A DNA stretch of 64,000 nt from Aestuariibaculum sp. M13 (GTDB lineage Bacteria; Bacteroidota; Bacteroidia; Flavobacteriales; Flavobacteriaceae): the NCBI RefSeq assembly GCF_024723255.1, contig NZ_JANIAC010000001.1, positions 62,001 to 126,000 on the forward strand, written 5' to 3'. Positions 35,628 to 43,952 of this stretch are shown piece by piece (position 1 is the first letter of the stretch; every line of letters starts with the position of its first letter). The notes beneath the pieces are model-generated. The model was not told the origin of the DNA. It did no database searches and saw nothing but the letters and a program-made list of their open reading frames with translations. The translations under genes and the position numbers were made by a program.

Positions 35628-36167
35628 TTATTGTCCAATTACTACTTTAGGGAAACGAATTACCTTATCGCCAAGCTTATATCCTTTTTCGATAACATCG
35701 ATAATTTTTCCTTTTAAATCTTCTGAAGGTGCTGGTATTTGTGTAATCGCCTCATGATTGTCTGCATTAAAAGCATCACCTTGAGCCGCTTCAATAACTT
35801 CTAAACCTTTTTGTTGAAGTGTCGTTTTTAACTTATTGCTGATAAGCTCAACACCCTTCAATAATTCTTTTTCTTCGGTTTTAGAAATTTCAACGTAAGC
35901 TCTATCGAAGTCATCTAAAACTGGTAATAGAGACACCATAACATCCTGACTTGCTGTTTTAAACAAATCGATACGCTCTTTAGAAGTTCTTTTTTTATAG
36001 TTTTCAAACTCAGCAAATAAGCGTAAAAACTTATCTTTTTCTTGCTTTAATTCGTCTTGAAGCTTTTCTTCAACAGTTTTTTCTTCTACTTGTTCTTCAA
36101 CCTCAACTGTTTCGTTTTCTACGGCTTCTACTTGCTCCTTTTCTATATCGTGTTCTTTTTTACTCAT
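35628..36167 (-). CDS. grpE: Nucleotide exchange factor GrpE
   Basis: A 179-residue nucleotide exchange factor for DnaK. I start at ATG 36167 (MSKKEHDIEKEQVEAVENE); a longer frame from 36191 starts with an unlikely MFKNLDTA. The N-terminal half is a long, very acidic coiled coil (EVEEQVEEKTVEEKLQDELK), and the C-terminal half has the GrpE signature around FAEFENYKKRTSKERIDLF, VMVSLLPVLDDFDRAY and GYKLGDKVIRFPKVVIGQ. It is upstream of dnaJ in one unit, and dnaK is not in the window. A TACTTTTG box lies about 42 bases upstream. Confidence 0.96.
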   Translation of the reverse strand: MSKKEHDIEKEQVEAVENETVEVEEQVEEKTVEEKLQDELKQEKDKFLRLFAEFENYKKRTSKERIDLFKTASQDVMVSLLPVLDDFDRAYVEISKTEEKELLKGVELISNKLKTTLQQKGLEVIEAAQGDAFNADNHEAITQIPAPSEDLKGKIIDVIEKGYKLGDKVIRFPKVVIGQ

Positions 36168-36208
36168 CGCTGTATCTAAATTTTTAAACAAATACTAAAA
36201 CTGATTGG

Positions 36209-36216
36209 CAAAAGTA
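36209..36216 (-). promoter_or_regulatory. Candidate -7 box of the grpE-dnaJ unit
   Basis: On the minus strand this reads TACTTTTG, a match to TAnnTTTG. No TTG is seen 17-23 bases further upstream and no CIRCE repeat was found nearby. Confidence 0.4.
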
Positions 36217-36305
36217 CTGCCATTATTGTAAAAATGTCATAATGTCACGAAATAATTTTAGTAGAAATTTATAAAACTGAAGAATTTGCAGAAAGACTAT
36301 AAAAT

Positions 36306-37211
36306 TTAACTTAATAAATCAGTCAACGCTGGTTGTAAATGATGATGCTTAAAATAGAATCCCTTGTCTTCTATTTTTTTACTGCTTACACGCTGACTAT
36401 CGAATAAAAGAGTATGCATTTCACCCAAAACCATCTTCATAACAATCTTTGGAATATTAGGCATAAACAAAGGCGCTTCCAATTTATTAGCAATAGTTTT
36501 TATTAATTCGGCATTAGTAACAGGATTAGGTGCTACGGCATTATACACTCCCGGTAACTGATGTTTTAAAACATACAAAAACAACTCGGCCAAATCACTT
36601 ATGTGAATCCAGGATTGCCATTGTTTTCCATCACCAAAAGCAGAGCCTACGCCCATTTTTATAGGTTTAAGCATTTCTTTTAAAGCGCCGCCTTTATTTG
36701 ACAGGACCAAACCGATACGGATTTTAGAAACTATAATACCTAACGTTGAAAAAGCATCAACTTCAGATTCCCAAATATAGGTGACTTTACTTAAGAATGA
36801 GCTATCTTTAATTTTATAATTTTCCTCGTAATAATTAGTTGAAGAGTCTGGATAAATACCGATAGCACTAGCAGAAATCACTTGTTTTATGGTGTGCATT
36901 TCGCCTTTTAAACTATTTACCAGTAAACGGGTAGAATCTCTTCTGCTGGATAAAATTTCTTTTTTGTAGCAAGGTGTCCATCGCTTAGACACAGTTGCAC
37001 CTGCAAGATGAATTATAGCATCGACATCCTTAAAACAATTGGTATCGATATCCTGAGATTTTGGATTCCAATAAAATCCTTGGTAATCGTCCTTTTGTTC
37101 TATTTTCGAATTACTGGTTGTTAAATAATTTACCTGAATACCTTTCTTTAGGCAACATTTTACAATCTCCTTTCCTATTAACCCTGTCGCTCCGGTAATT
37201 AAAACCCTCAT
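36306..37211 (-). CDS. TIGR01777-type NAD-dependent epimerase/SDR protein
   Basis: A 301-residue short-chain dehydrogenase-like protein of the TIGR01777 (YfcH/SulA) group. I start at ATG 37211 (MRVLITGATGLIG), with the TTG at 37217 ignored. The N-terminal Rossmann loop is GATGLIGKE, with HLAGATVSKRWT and SASAIGIYP (the serine/tyrosine region of the fold), SKIRIGLVLSNKGGAL, and a C-terminal DUF1731-like domain (MPNIPKIVMKMVLGEM). No substrate is known for the family. The gene is monocistronic; upstream are 256 bases to mnmD. Confidence 0.9.
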   Translation of the reverse strand: MRVLITGATGLIGKEIVKCCLKKGIQVNYLTTSNSKIEQKDDYQGFYWNPKSQDIDTNCFKDVDAIIHLAGATVSKRWTPCYKKEILSSRRDSTRLLVNSLKGEMHTIKQVISASAIGIYPDSSTNYYEENYKIKDSSFLSKVTYIWESEVDAFSTLGIIVSKIRIGLVLSNKGGALKEMLKPIKMGVGSAFGDGKQWQSWIHISDLAELFLYVLKHQLPGVYNAVAPNPVTNAELIKTIANKLEAPLFMPNIPKIVMKMVLGEMHTLLFDSQRVSSKKIEDKGFYFKHHHLQPALTDLLS

Positions 37212-37473
37212 AATCAATCTTTTTAAATAAGCTTAAAACTTCAATTTAAAATTTTGAAAGCCTCATTAAGCATTGATTAAATTTACGAAAAGCAAATACT
37301 ACAAACTATAGATTTATGTTAGGTTTAACATTATCAGACTAACAAATACAAGGCTAAAAACCATAAAAAAACAAGAATATATTTTACCGAATACTTATAG
37401 CTTTTTAACAGCTCTAAGCATTTAGCTTACACTGAATGTTTTGTTGCTCTCAACATTTGGCTTCGCCTAATGC

Positions 37474-38154
37474 TCAAGACTTTTTTGTAGCCCTGAGCAT
37501 TTCACGTTTTCCTGGAGGACCAGGCAATTTTTCAACACTAAAACCAACTACCTGCATGGCACGACGTACACTTCCTTTTGCTGCATAGGTGACCAAAACA
37601 CCATTTATTTGAAGTGCATCGTACATTTTTTGAAAAATGTTTTCGGTCCATAATTCTGGCTGAACCCGAGCACCAAAAGCATCGAAATAAATAAGATTAT
37701 ATTGTTCTTTTTCCTCTATTTCAGAGAAAAATCGCTTTTGTTTTGTGAGGATAAAGGCTGGAGTAATATTATACTTCTCTTCCCAAGAAACCTCATGTAA
37801 ACTTATAAAAAGAGGAGCCTTATCATAAGCCTTTAATTGACTTGGGTAATTTAACTGTGTAATTTCATCTTTCAATACTGGGTAACCTTCTACTCCATAA
37901 TAGTTAACTGTACAGTTCAATTTTTCAGCCTCAAGTAATGTAATAAAAGCATTTAATCCTGTACCAAAACCTATTTCTAAAATTGAAATCTCATCTCTTT
38001 CTGGTTGTACTTCCAAATAATGATGCAGCCCGTGTTTTATAAATACGTGATATGCTTCCTGAATAGCACCGTGTTTGGAATGATATTGCTCATTCCACTG
38101 TGGTAAATGTATGGTAGACGATCCGTCTCCGGTTATAACTACTTCTCTTTCCAA
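37474..38154 (-). CDS. mnmD: tRNA 5-methylaminomethyl-2-thiouridine methyltransferase (MnmD), TTG start
   Basis: A 226-residue SAM-dependent methyltransferase matching the free-standing MnmD domain, which completes the mnm5s2U34 wobble modification of tRNA. The start MEREVVITGDGSSTIHLP, ILEIGFGTGLNAF SAM motif, FDAFGARVQPELWTENIF and TYAAKGSVRRAMQVVGF fit. In E. coli this domain is fused to MnmC oxidase, which is absent here. The start codon is TTG: the reading frame has a stop four codons upstream and no ATG near this N-terminus. It starts two bases after the DUF4920 stop codon, suggesting coupled translation. Downstream of the stop are short degenerate repeats. Confidence 0.92.
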   Translation of the reverse strand: MEREVVITGDGSSTIHLPQWNEQYHSKHGAIQEAYHVFIKHGLHHYLEVQPERDEISILEIGFGTGLNAFITLLEAEKLNCTVNYYGVEGYPVLKDEITQLNYPSQLKAYDKAPLFISLHEVSWEEKYNITPAFILTKQKRFFSEIEEKEQYNLIYFDAFGARVQPELWTENIFQKMYDALQINGVLVTYAAKGSVRRAMQVVGFSVEKLPGPPGKREMLRATKKS

Positions 38155-38155
38155 C

Positions 38156-38620
38156 TTATTGTTTTATTAAAACACCTTCAGCCTCGAAAGACAGCGTTCT
38201 TTTAGGTTGAGTGATTGCTGCTATTTCCTGTTCAGATTTCCCGGCATCCTGAGCATAATGTTGTAATTCATCAACAGGAACTTCATTTACAAAAGCCTTC
38301 CCTTCAATAATCACTTCTTTTCCTTCAATATCCTTCGGAACAAAAAAGGCATAATCTTTAAATTTCACCATCACCTCATTACCATCTTCCAAATTTAAAG
38401 TCATCCAGCAACCTTTAGCTTTGCAAACGTCCTTAACCTCAGCTATTAATTTATAATTTGTGCTATCTCCAAGATGCATGTCATTATATGCTTTTGCCAT
38501 CGATTTTACATTGTTCGCATTTATGGCAGTAATTTCTTTCCCAAACGATTCGTAAGACACCTTTTCTTTGCAAGAAAAGAAGAGAAAAACGCAAATCCAT
38601 GAAAATAATATATTTTTCAT
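38156..38620 (-). CDS. DUF4920 lipoprotein
   Basis: A 154-residue lipoprotein with a lipobox in FLFFSC (C17). The mature domain matches DUF4920, with the VCKAKGCWMTLNLEDGNEVMVKFKDYAFF pattern (two cysteines with a KGCW core), VPKDIEGKEVIIEGKAFV and the terminal LSFEAEGVLIKQ strand. The fold resembles an OB-like beta barrel. It is 1 base upstream of mnmD, so they share a transcript. No molecular function is established for the family. It faces away from ilvE, with 94 bases between. Confidence 0.88.
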   Translation of the reverse strand: MKNILFSWICVFLFFSCKEKVSYESFGKEITAINANNVKSMAKAYNDMHLGDSTNYKLIAEVKDVCKAKGCWMTLNLEDGNEVMVKFKDYAFFVPKDIEGKEVIIEGKAFVNEVPVDELQHYAQDAGKSEQEIAAITQPKRTLSFEAEGVLIKQ

Positions 38621-38684
38621 CCGTTAAAATTCAATTTTTATTGATTAGTTGTAAATATACTGCTTTTTTAAAAACGTTTTTACT

Positions 38685-38692
38685 TAAATTTG
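38685..38692 (+). promoter_or_regulatory. Candidate -7 box of ilvE
   Basis: TAAATTTG matches TAnnTTTG and lies 22 bases before the ilvE ATG. The nearest TTG is 33 bases upstream, too far for a standard pair. Confidence 0.4.
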
Positions 38693-38714
38693 TAGCATTA
38701 AAACAACCTTATTT

Positions 38715-39782
38715 ATGAACTCAATAATCAACGACATAGAGATTATAAAATCAGAAACTACAAAAATAAATGATGTAGATTTTAACAACTTGTCTTTTGG
38801 AAGTGTTTTTTCTGACCACATGCTGGAGTGCAACTATAAAGATGGAAAATGGCAAGCTCCAAAAGTAGTGCCTTACCAATCAATAAGTTTAGACCCTTCT
38901 GCGAAGATTTTCCATTACGGACAATCGGTTTTCGAAGGTATGAAAGCTTATAAAGATGCTAATGAAGACGTTTATTTATTTCGTCCGTTAGACAACTTTA
39001 AGCGTTTAAATATTTCGGCTAAGCGTTTAGCGATGCCTGAATTACCTGAAAACTATTTTATGGACGGTTTAAAGGCTTTATTAGAAGTTGATAAAGACTG
39101 GATTCCTAAACAAGATGGTAGTTCGTTATATATTCGTCCGTTTATTTTTGCTTCAGGAAATGGGTTCCATGCTTCACCGGCTAACGAATATAAATTCCTA
39201 ATCTGTACTGCTCCTTCTGGATCTTATTTCTCTGGAAAAGTAAAAGTATTAATCGAGCAAACCTATTCGCGTTCTGCTAATGGTGGTGTTGGTTTTGCTA
39301 AAGCTGGTGGTAACTATGCCGGACAATTTTACCCAACACAATTAGCTGTTGAGAAAGGATACCAACAGGTTATCTGGACTGACGATACAAGCCACGAATA
39401 TATTGAAGAGGCAGGAGCTATGAATATTTTTGTTCGTATTAACGACACTTTAATTACTGCGCCTACAAGTGACAGAATTTTAGATGGTATTACCCGTAAA
39501 AGTATTGTTGAGTTAGCTAAAGCTGAAGGTATTGATGTTGAAGTAAGAAAACTTTCGGTTCATGAAGTTGTTGAAGCTGCTAAAAACGGATCTTTAAAAG
39601 AAATGTTTGGGGCCGGAACTGCTGCAGTTATTTCACCTATTTCAGGATTTGGATACAAAGATGAAGATTTTGAATTACCTGAATTAGAAGACACTTTTGC
39701 AAGCTTCTTAAAGAAACGTATTACCGATATTCAAACGAATAAAGTGGAAGATCCTTACGGATGGAGATACAAATTAGACTAA
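38715..39782 (+). CDS. ilvE: Branched-chain amino acid aminotransferase
   Basis: A 355-residue PLP-dependent (class IV fold) aminotransferase making or degrading leucine, isoleucine and valine. Motifs of the long-form BCAT are visible: FHYGQSVFEGMKAYK, RPLDNFKRLNISAKRLAMP, YIRPFIFASG, and the PLP lysine in GFAKAGGNYAG (about 196). EEAGAMNIFVR and DRILDGITRKSIVELA are the cofactor-phosphate and dimer parts. It ends just before a strong bidirectional terminator. It stands alone, with the other ilv/leu genes not nearby. A TAAATTTG box precedes it. Confidence 0.96.
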   Translation: MNSIINDIEIIKSETTKINDVDFNNLSFGSVFSDHMLECNYKDGKWQAPKVVPYQSISLDPSAKIFHYGQSVFEGMKAYKDANEDVYLFRPLDNFKRLNISAKRLAMPELPENYFMDGLKALLEVDKDWIPKQDGSSLYIRPFIFASGNGFHASPANEYKFLICTAPSGSYFSGKVKVLIEQTYSRSANGGVGFAKAGGNYAGQFYPTQLAVEKGYQQVIWTDDTSHEYIEEAGAMNIFVRINDTLITAPTSDRILDGITRKSIVELAKAEGIDVEVRKLSVHEVVEAAKNGSLKEMFGAGTAAVISPISGFGYKDEDFELPELEDTFASFLKKRITDIQTNKVEDPYGWRYKLD

Positions 39783-39810
39783 TCACTACTTAAAAATATT
39801 GATATTAAAA

Positions 39811-39836
39811 AAAGAGAAGCTAAATAGCTTCTCTTT
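39811..39836. terminator. Bidirectional terminator between ilvE and the MazG-like gene
   Basis: An 11-bp perfect stem (AAAGAGAAGCT / AGCTTCTCTTT) with an AAAT loop, flanked by A and T runs on both sides. It lies 28 bases after ilvE and 2 bases past the stop of the convergent gene. Confidence 0.92.
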
Positions 39837-39838
39837 TT

Positions 39839-40225
39839 TTATTTATCTAAAATGGATGCGATATCTGGTTTAAAATAATTTGGTCCCTTAAGTACTTTAC
39901 CGTCTTCTCTATAAATTGGCTGGCCATTTTCTCCTAACTTACTCATATTGCTTCGCTGAATTTCTTCGAAAACCTCTTCAATTTTATATTGCATTCCGTG
40001 TTCTATAATCGTTCCACACAAAATATAAAGCATATCACCTAAAGCATCGGCAACCTCGACCAAGTCGTTATTATTTGCAGCTTCCAAATACTCTTCGTTT
40101 TCCTCTTTCATTAAATTAAAACGCAAAGTATTTTTTTCTAAACCCAAATCGGCCGTTGGTGTTTCCTTATGTCCTATTTTAAACGCTGTATGAAATGCCT
40201 TTACAGCTTCAATTTTATTCTTCAT
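39839..40225 (-). CDS. MazG-like nucleotide pyrophosphohydrolase
   Basis: A 128-residue protein of the MazG-related/HisE-like all-helical NTP pyrophosphohydrolase superfamily. The metal-binding ExxE...ExxD pattern is visible as MKEENEEYLEAANNNDLVEVADALGDM, with acidic pairs EENEEY and EVADALGD. It begins MKNKIEAVKAFHTAFKI and ends with a phosphoribosyl-like tail. Such enzymes clean non-canonical nucleotides. No partner gene is adjacent: it is convergent with ilvE and divergent from a small membrane protein. The gene is complete. Confidence 0.87.
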   Translation of the reverse strand: MKNKIEAVKAFHTAFKIGHKETPTADLGLEKNTLRFNLMKEENEEYLEAANNNDLVEVADALGDMLYILCGTIIEHGMQYKIEEVFEEIQRSNMSKLGENGQPIYREDGKVLKGPNYFKPDIASILDK

Positions 40226-40277
40226 TTATCTATTATTTCTGAAATCTGTTTTACTATTTTTGCCTAAAATTAATTAT

Positions 40278-40463
40278 ATGTTTAGTAAAGGTCAAATCAT
40301 TTTCGGAATTATATTTTTTATTGTATTCTCTATCATTATAGGATTCATGTACCGAAAAGATTTAAAACTACACCGAAAATTCTATAAAGGCAGTATTTGG
40401 ATGCTAATAGCTTTCATCGGATTCATCCTTTTTATTGTTGCAATAAAATTTTTCTTAAAATAA
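40278..40463 (+). CDS. Small membrane protein, two transmembrane segments
   Basis: A 61-residue protein starting at ATG 40278 (MFSKGQIIFGIIFFIVFS). The ORF could be read from a TTG at 40260, but ATG gives a typical start. Two hydrophobic segments (IIFGIIFFIVFSIIIGFMY and MLIAFIGFILFIVAIKFFL) are linked by the basic DLKLHRKFYKG. It is divergent from the MazG-like gene. Similar short proteins are common in flavobacteria and unassigned. A conserved function is not known. Confidence 0.72.
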   Translation: MFSKGQIIFGIIFFIVFSIIIGFMYRKDLKLHRKFYKGSIWMLIAFIGFILFIVAIKFFLK

Positions 40464-40523
40464 GACGCAACCTTTTTGTGTTTTATGCATCATAAGAATG
40501 ACTAACACAAACACCAAACACTT

Positions 40524-40610
40524 ATGGATGTACTAATTATAATTGGTTGTCTGCTTTTAATTAATGCTTTTCTACTTATTTTTAGTGTTAATAAAAAAAC
40601 AGAACCCTAA
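40524..40610 (+). CDS. Possible very small membrane protein
   Basis: A 28-codon ORF, MDVLIIIGCLLLINAFLLIF then SVNKKTEP. It has one hydrophobic helix and a charged C-terminal end. It lies 60 bases downstream of the other small membrane protein, with no terminator between. Length makes it uncertain, and no family is recognised. Confidence 0.35.
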   Translation: MDVLIIIGCLLLINAFLLIFSVNKKTEP

Positions 40611-40698
40611 AATTTTCCATAAACTTAACCTACTTGTTTTTTCGGTCTCGTCTTAATTAAAGAATTCTGTTTTTTATAATGTAATTTCTAAAATCGTT

Positions 40699-42744
40699 CT
40701 AGTTAACTTCTGGTAAGAAGTTGTAACGATTACTGTAGTCTAACATTTGCTCTTCAAATGTTTCCGGTTGAGTTACTTCTATTGCCGTAATTTCACCATT
40801 TTCATCTGTTAAAGGAACCAACACAGGATTTACAAATCCACTATAAGGTGCTGATTTAAACTGAGCATTACGTTCTAATATCTCTGCATGAAGTTTTTGA
40901 TCTACTTTTACACCATAACCTTCAACTAAAGCCTCTACAGCTGCAAAATCTCCTTCAGATTTTATACGTTGTGTTTCTCTTAATAAATCTCCAAACAACT
41001 TATGAAGCTTCTCGTAATCGGTAATATTTAAATACGTTTTTCCGTCACGTGTTACTTTTTCAATAACATTTTCGGCTAAACCTTTTTCAAATACCCAAGC
41101 AGATACCCACTGGCGATTACGCATGTGAGCTTCTTCAACATCATCTCCCAAATTTAACCGGATTAATTGCGTCATTAAACCATTTCTAATGTATTCATCG
41201 TAAGCAGCTTTACCTACCTTTTGCCAATCTTCAACCAGACCTAATTCCTGTAATTTAGAATCGTACAAATAATAAAGCGCTACCAAGTCTGCACGCCCCT
41301 CCTCTAAGGTTGAAGCATAATTTTTAAGCGTTTCTTTAGTTTCGCCTACACCAGGATTTAACTGCCCTGAAGCATGACCTACAACCTCATGTAACGCTGT
41401 ATGTAGTTTATCTGCTAACTGACCGTAAGTTTCTTCTAATTCTAATTCTTCGGCATCGTTAACAAACTCTTTTAAACGCTCTGAACCACCTGCATTGTTG
41501 TAAGAAGCAACAATATTTCCCAAAGAAACCGACTTACTTCCAACTGCGGCACGAATCCAGTTGGCGTTTGGTAAATTAACCCCGATTGGTGTACTTGGTG
41601 AAGCATCGCCAGCTTCTCCTGCTACATTAACCACCTTATACGTTACTCCAACAACATTTTTCTTTTTATGTTCTTCCATTAATGGTGAGTTATCTTCAAA
41701 CCATTGCGCGTTATCCGATAATACTGCCATTTTTTTAGACATATCGAAATCTTTAATCTGGATAATACTCTCGTATGAACCACGATACCCTAACGGATCG
41801 TTATATACTTCAATAAAACTGTTAATGTAATCTATATTACCTTCGGTAGCGGCAGTCCAGGCTACATTGTAATCATCCCAGCTTTGTAAAGCTCCAGTTT
41901 TGTAATACTCAATCAATAAACCTAACGCATTTCCCTGAGCCTCATTTTCCGCAACGCCTTTGGCTAATTCCAACCATTTGATGATTTCATCAATGGCTTC
42001 TCCATATAAACCTCCCGATTTATATTTTTGTTCTTTTAAAACACCATTTTCTTTTACCAATTTTGAATTCAACCCATACGACAATGGTTTTGTTGGGTCT
42101 GGTGACTGCATTGCTTTATAAAAAGTTTCCACATCTGAATTGGTAACACCCTCACCATAAAAGTTAACCGCTGAAGCAGACACATTATCAATTCCTTTAG
42201 CTAAATTTACTTTTTTAGCATCCTTATCATTGAAAATAACATCGAACGCTTCGCCTTCCAATTCCGTATCAGTTTCAGCCAAAAGCATCTTTAAATACTC
42301 TGATGAAAATTCAGGTTTTAATTTGTCGTTTGAATAGTGATGGTGAATACCATTACTGAACCACACACGCTTTAAGTAAACCACAAAAGCATTCCAATCT
42401 TCCGATGTTTTATCGCCTTCATAATTAGTATAAACCTGCTCTAAAGCTTCACGGATTGTTAAATTATACTTGTAGTTCTGATCCCAAATAATATCACGAC
42501 CAGAAAGTCCAGCCTGTGTTAAATAATACACTAATTTCTGCTCTTTCAGGGTTAAATTCTCCCATCCCGGAATCTGGTATCGCAACACCTTAATATCCGC
42601 AAACTGTTCTACATTGTAATTAAACGGAGCTTCTACAATCTTAGCATCTGTAGCGTCTTCGGTTGCTGTTTTCGCCTTATCATTTCCACAGGAAAATAAT
42701 GTAGCTGAAACAAAAGCAACACCAAGTATTTGTTTTAAATTCAT
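40699..42744 (-). CDS. Dipeptidyl peptidase III (M49 family) lipoprotein
   Basis: A 681-residue zinc dipeptidyl peptidase. It has a lipoprotein signal (LGVAFVSATLFSC, C19), so it is exported; DPP III of eukaryotes is cytosolic. The M49 signature HExxGH reads HEVVGH (about 451-456), and the downstream glutamate motif EExRAD reads EEGRAD (about 480-485). The N-terminal domain contains YYLTQAGLSGRDIIWDQNY, typical of the family. The enzyme releases dipeptides from peptide N-termini. Monocistronic; upstream are 167 bases to the SRPBCC gene. Identification is secure. Confidence 0.95.
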   Translation of the reverse strand: MNLKQILGVAFVSATLFSCGNDKAKTATEDATDAKIVEAPFNYNVEQFADIKVLRYQIPGWENLTLKEQKLVYYLTQAGLSGRDIIWDQNYKYNLTIREALEQVYTNYEGDKTSEDWNAFVVYLKRVWFSNGIHHHYSNDKLKPEFSSEYLKMLLAETDTELEGEAFDVIFNDKDAKKVNLAKGIDNVSASAVNFYGEGVTNSDVETFYKAMQSPDPTKPLSYGLNSKLVKENGVLKEQKYKSGGLYGEAIDEIIKWLELAKGVAENEAQGNALGLLIEYYKTGALQSWDDYNVAWTAATEGNIDYINSFIEVYNDPLGYRGSYESIIQIKDFDMSKKMAVLSDNAQWFEDNSPLMEEHKKKNVVGVTYKVVNVAGEAGDASPSTPIGVNLPNANWIRAAVGSKSVSLGNIVASYNNAGGSERLKEFVNDAEELELEETYGQLADKLHTALHEVVGHASGQLNPGVGETKETLKNYASTLEEGRADLVALYYLYDSKLQELGLVEDWQKVGKAAYDEYIRNGLMTQLIRLNLGDDVEEAHMRNRQWVSAWVFEKGLAENVIEKVTRDGKTYLNITDYEKLHKLFGDLLRETQRIKSEGDFAAVEALVEGYGVKVDQKLHAEILERNAQFKSAPYSGFVNPVLVPLTDENGEITAIEVTQPETFEEQMLDYSNRYNFLPEVN

Positions 42745-42873
42745 TTTTTTGGATTTTTAAGTTCGAGAACAGGCTGAATTAGCATTTAAAAACAATTAAC
42801 CCGTTCTCGTTATTGAATTTTTATTATAAAGTCCACAAATGTAATAATTTCTCAACAAGAATTATAAATTCAT

Positions 42874-42881
42874 TATCTTTG
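42874..42881 (+). promoter_or_regulatory. Candidate -7 box of the SRPBCC-GyrI gene
   Basis: TATCTTTG fits TAnnTTTG, 30 bases before the ATG. No TTG at the standard -33 position. Confidence 0.38.
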
Positions 42882-42911
42882 ATATAGCAACTCCACTAAA
42901 AAAAGATTGAC

Positions 42912-43952
42912 ATGAAATCTTTCAAATACATACTATTCTTACTACTCATTGCCGTTATTGGTACGTCTATTTATGTCGCTATTCAGCCAAATACTTTCGA
43001 AGTAAGCAGAACACGAACCATTCAAGCTCCTGCGTCTGTGATTTATAACAATGTTATTGATTTTAAAAACTGGAAAGACTGGTCGTCTTGGGTTGAAGCT
43101 GACCCTGACATGAAATTAATTTACCCTGAGCAAACATCAGGAATTAACAGCTCCTATTCTTGGGAAGATGAAAGCGGACTTGGAAGTTTGACAACACTTG
43201 AAACAGTTCCAAATGCTACCATATACCAACAAATGCAAATCGCAGAATTTCCTGCCTCTAATATTAACTGGACATTTACCCCTAATGAAGATGGTTCTAC
43301 TAATGTTACCTGGAGTATTTCAGGGAATGACCTCCCTTTCGGTTTCAAAGCTTACACGGCTTTTACAGGAAGCATGGAAGAACAAATCGGCCCACATTAC
43401 GAACGTAGTCTGGAAAAATTAGATAGTATTGTTTTAGCCAGCATGCAAGTGTACAGCGTAAAAGTAAATGGTATTACCAGTTTTGCTGGTGAACATTTTC
43501 TTTATAACTCCGTTACCTGTAAAATAAGTGAGTCTGAAGAAAAAATGCAGGAGATGTTTAATGAAATTCAGGCTTATGTTAAAGAACACAATATTTCGTC
43601 TTCTGGTGCACCATTTGTAAATTACACAAAATGGGACGACGTTAGCAATACAGCTGAATTTTCCTGTTGCATACCAATAAACGAAGAAGTTACCACGACC
43701 AGCAGTCATATTTTAATGGGTAAATTAGATCCCTTTAGAGCTGTAAAAACAACTTTAAAAGGCGATTACAGTAATTCGAAAGAAGCCTGGGAAACCGCTT
43801 TAAAATACATTCCTGATGCCGGATTAGAATTTACCGAAAACGGCCCTATGTTAGAAGTCTACTTAACAAACCCTGAAACTACACCAAATCCAGCCGATTG
43901 GGTAACCGAAATTTATATAGCCATTAAAGAAGATCCTGTTAATGCTTTTTAA
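42912..43952 (+). CDS. SRPBCC plus GyrI-like two-domain membrane-anchored protein
   Basis: A 346-residue protein with an N-terminal hydrophobic anchor or signal (YILFLLLIAVIGTSIYVAI). Residues about 35-170 form an SRPBCC/polyketide-cyclase-like ligand-binding domain (TIQAPASVIYNNVIDFKNWKDWSSW, NINWTFTPNEDGSTNVTWSI). Residues about 190-346 resemble a GyrI-like/AraC effector-binding domain (SVKVNGITSFAGEHFLYNS ... AWETALKYIP). Such fused proteins are frequent in Bacteroidota, probably binding small ligands. It is convergent with and overlaps the DUF1684 gene by 14 bases at the stop ends. Confidence 0.84.
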   Translation: MKSFKYILFLLLIAVIGTSIYVAIQPNTFEVSRTRTIQAPASVIYNNVIDFKNWKDWSSWVEADPDMKLIYPEQTSGINSSYSWEDESGLGSLTTLETVPNATIYQQMQIAEFPASNINWTFTPNEDGSTNVTWSISGNDLPFGFKAYTAFTGSMEEQIGPHYERSLEKLDSIVLASMQVYSVKVNGITSFAGEHFLYNSVTCKISESEEKMQEMFNEIQAYVKEHNISSSGAPFVNYTKWDDVSNTAEFSCCIPINEEVTTTSSHILMGKLDPFRAVKTTLKGDYSNSKEAWETALKYIPDAGLEFTENGPMLEVYLTNPETTPNPADWVTEIYIAIKEDPVNAF

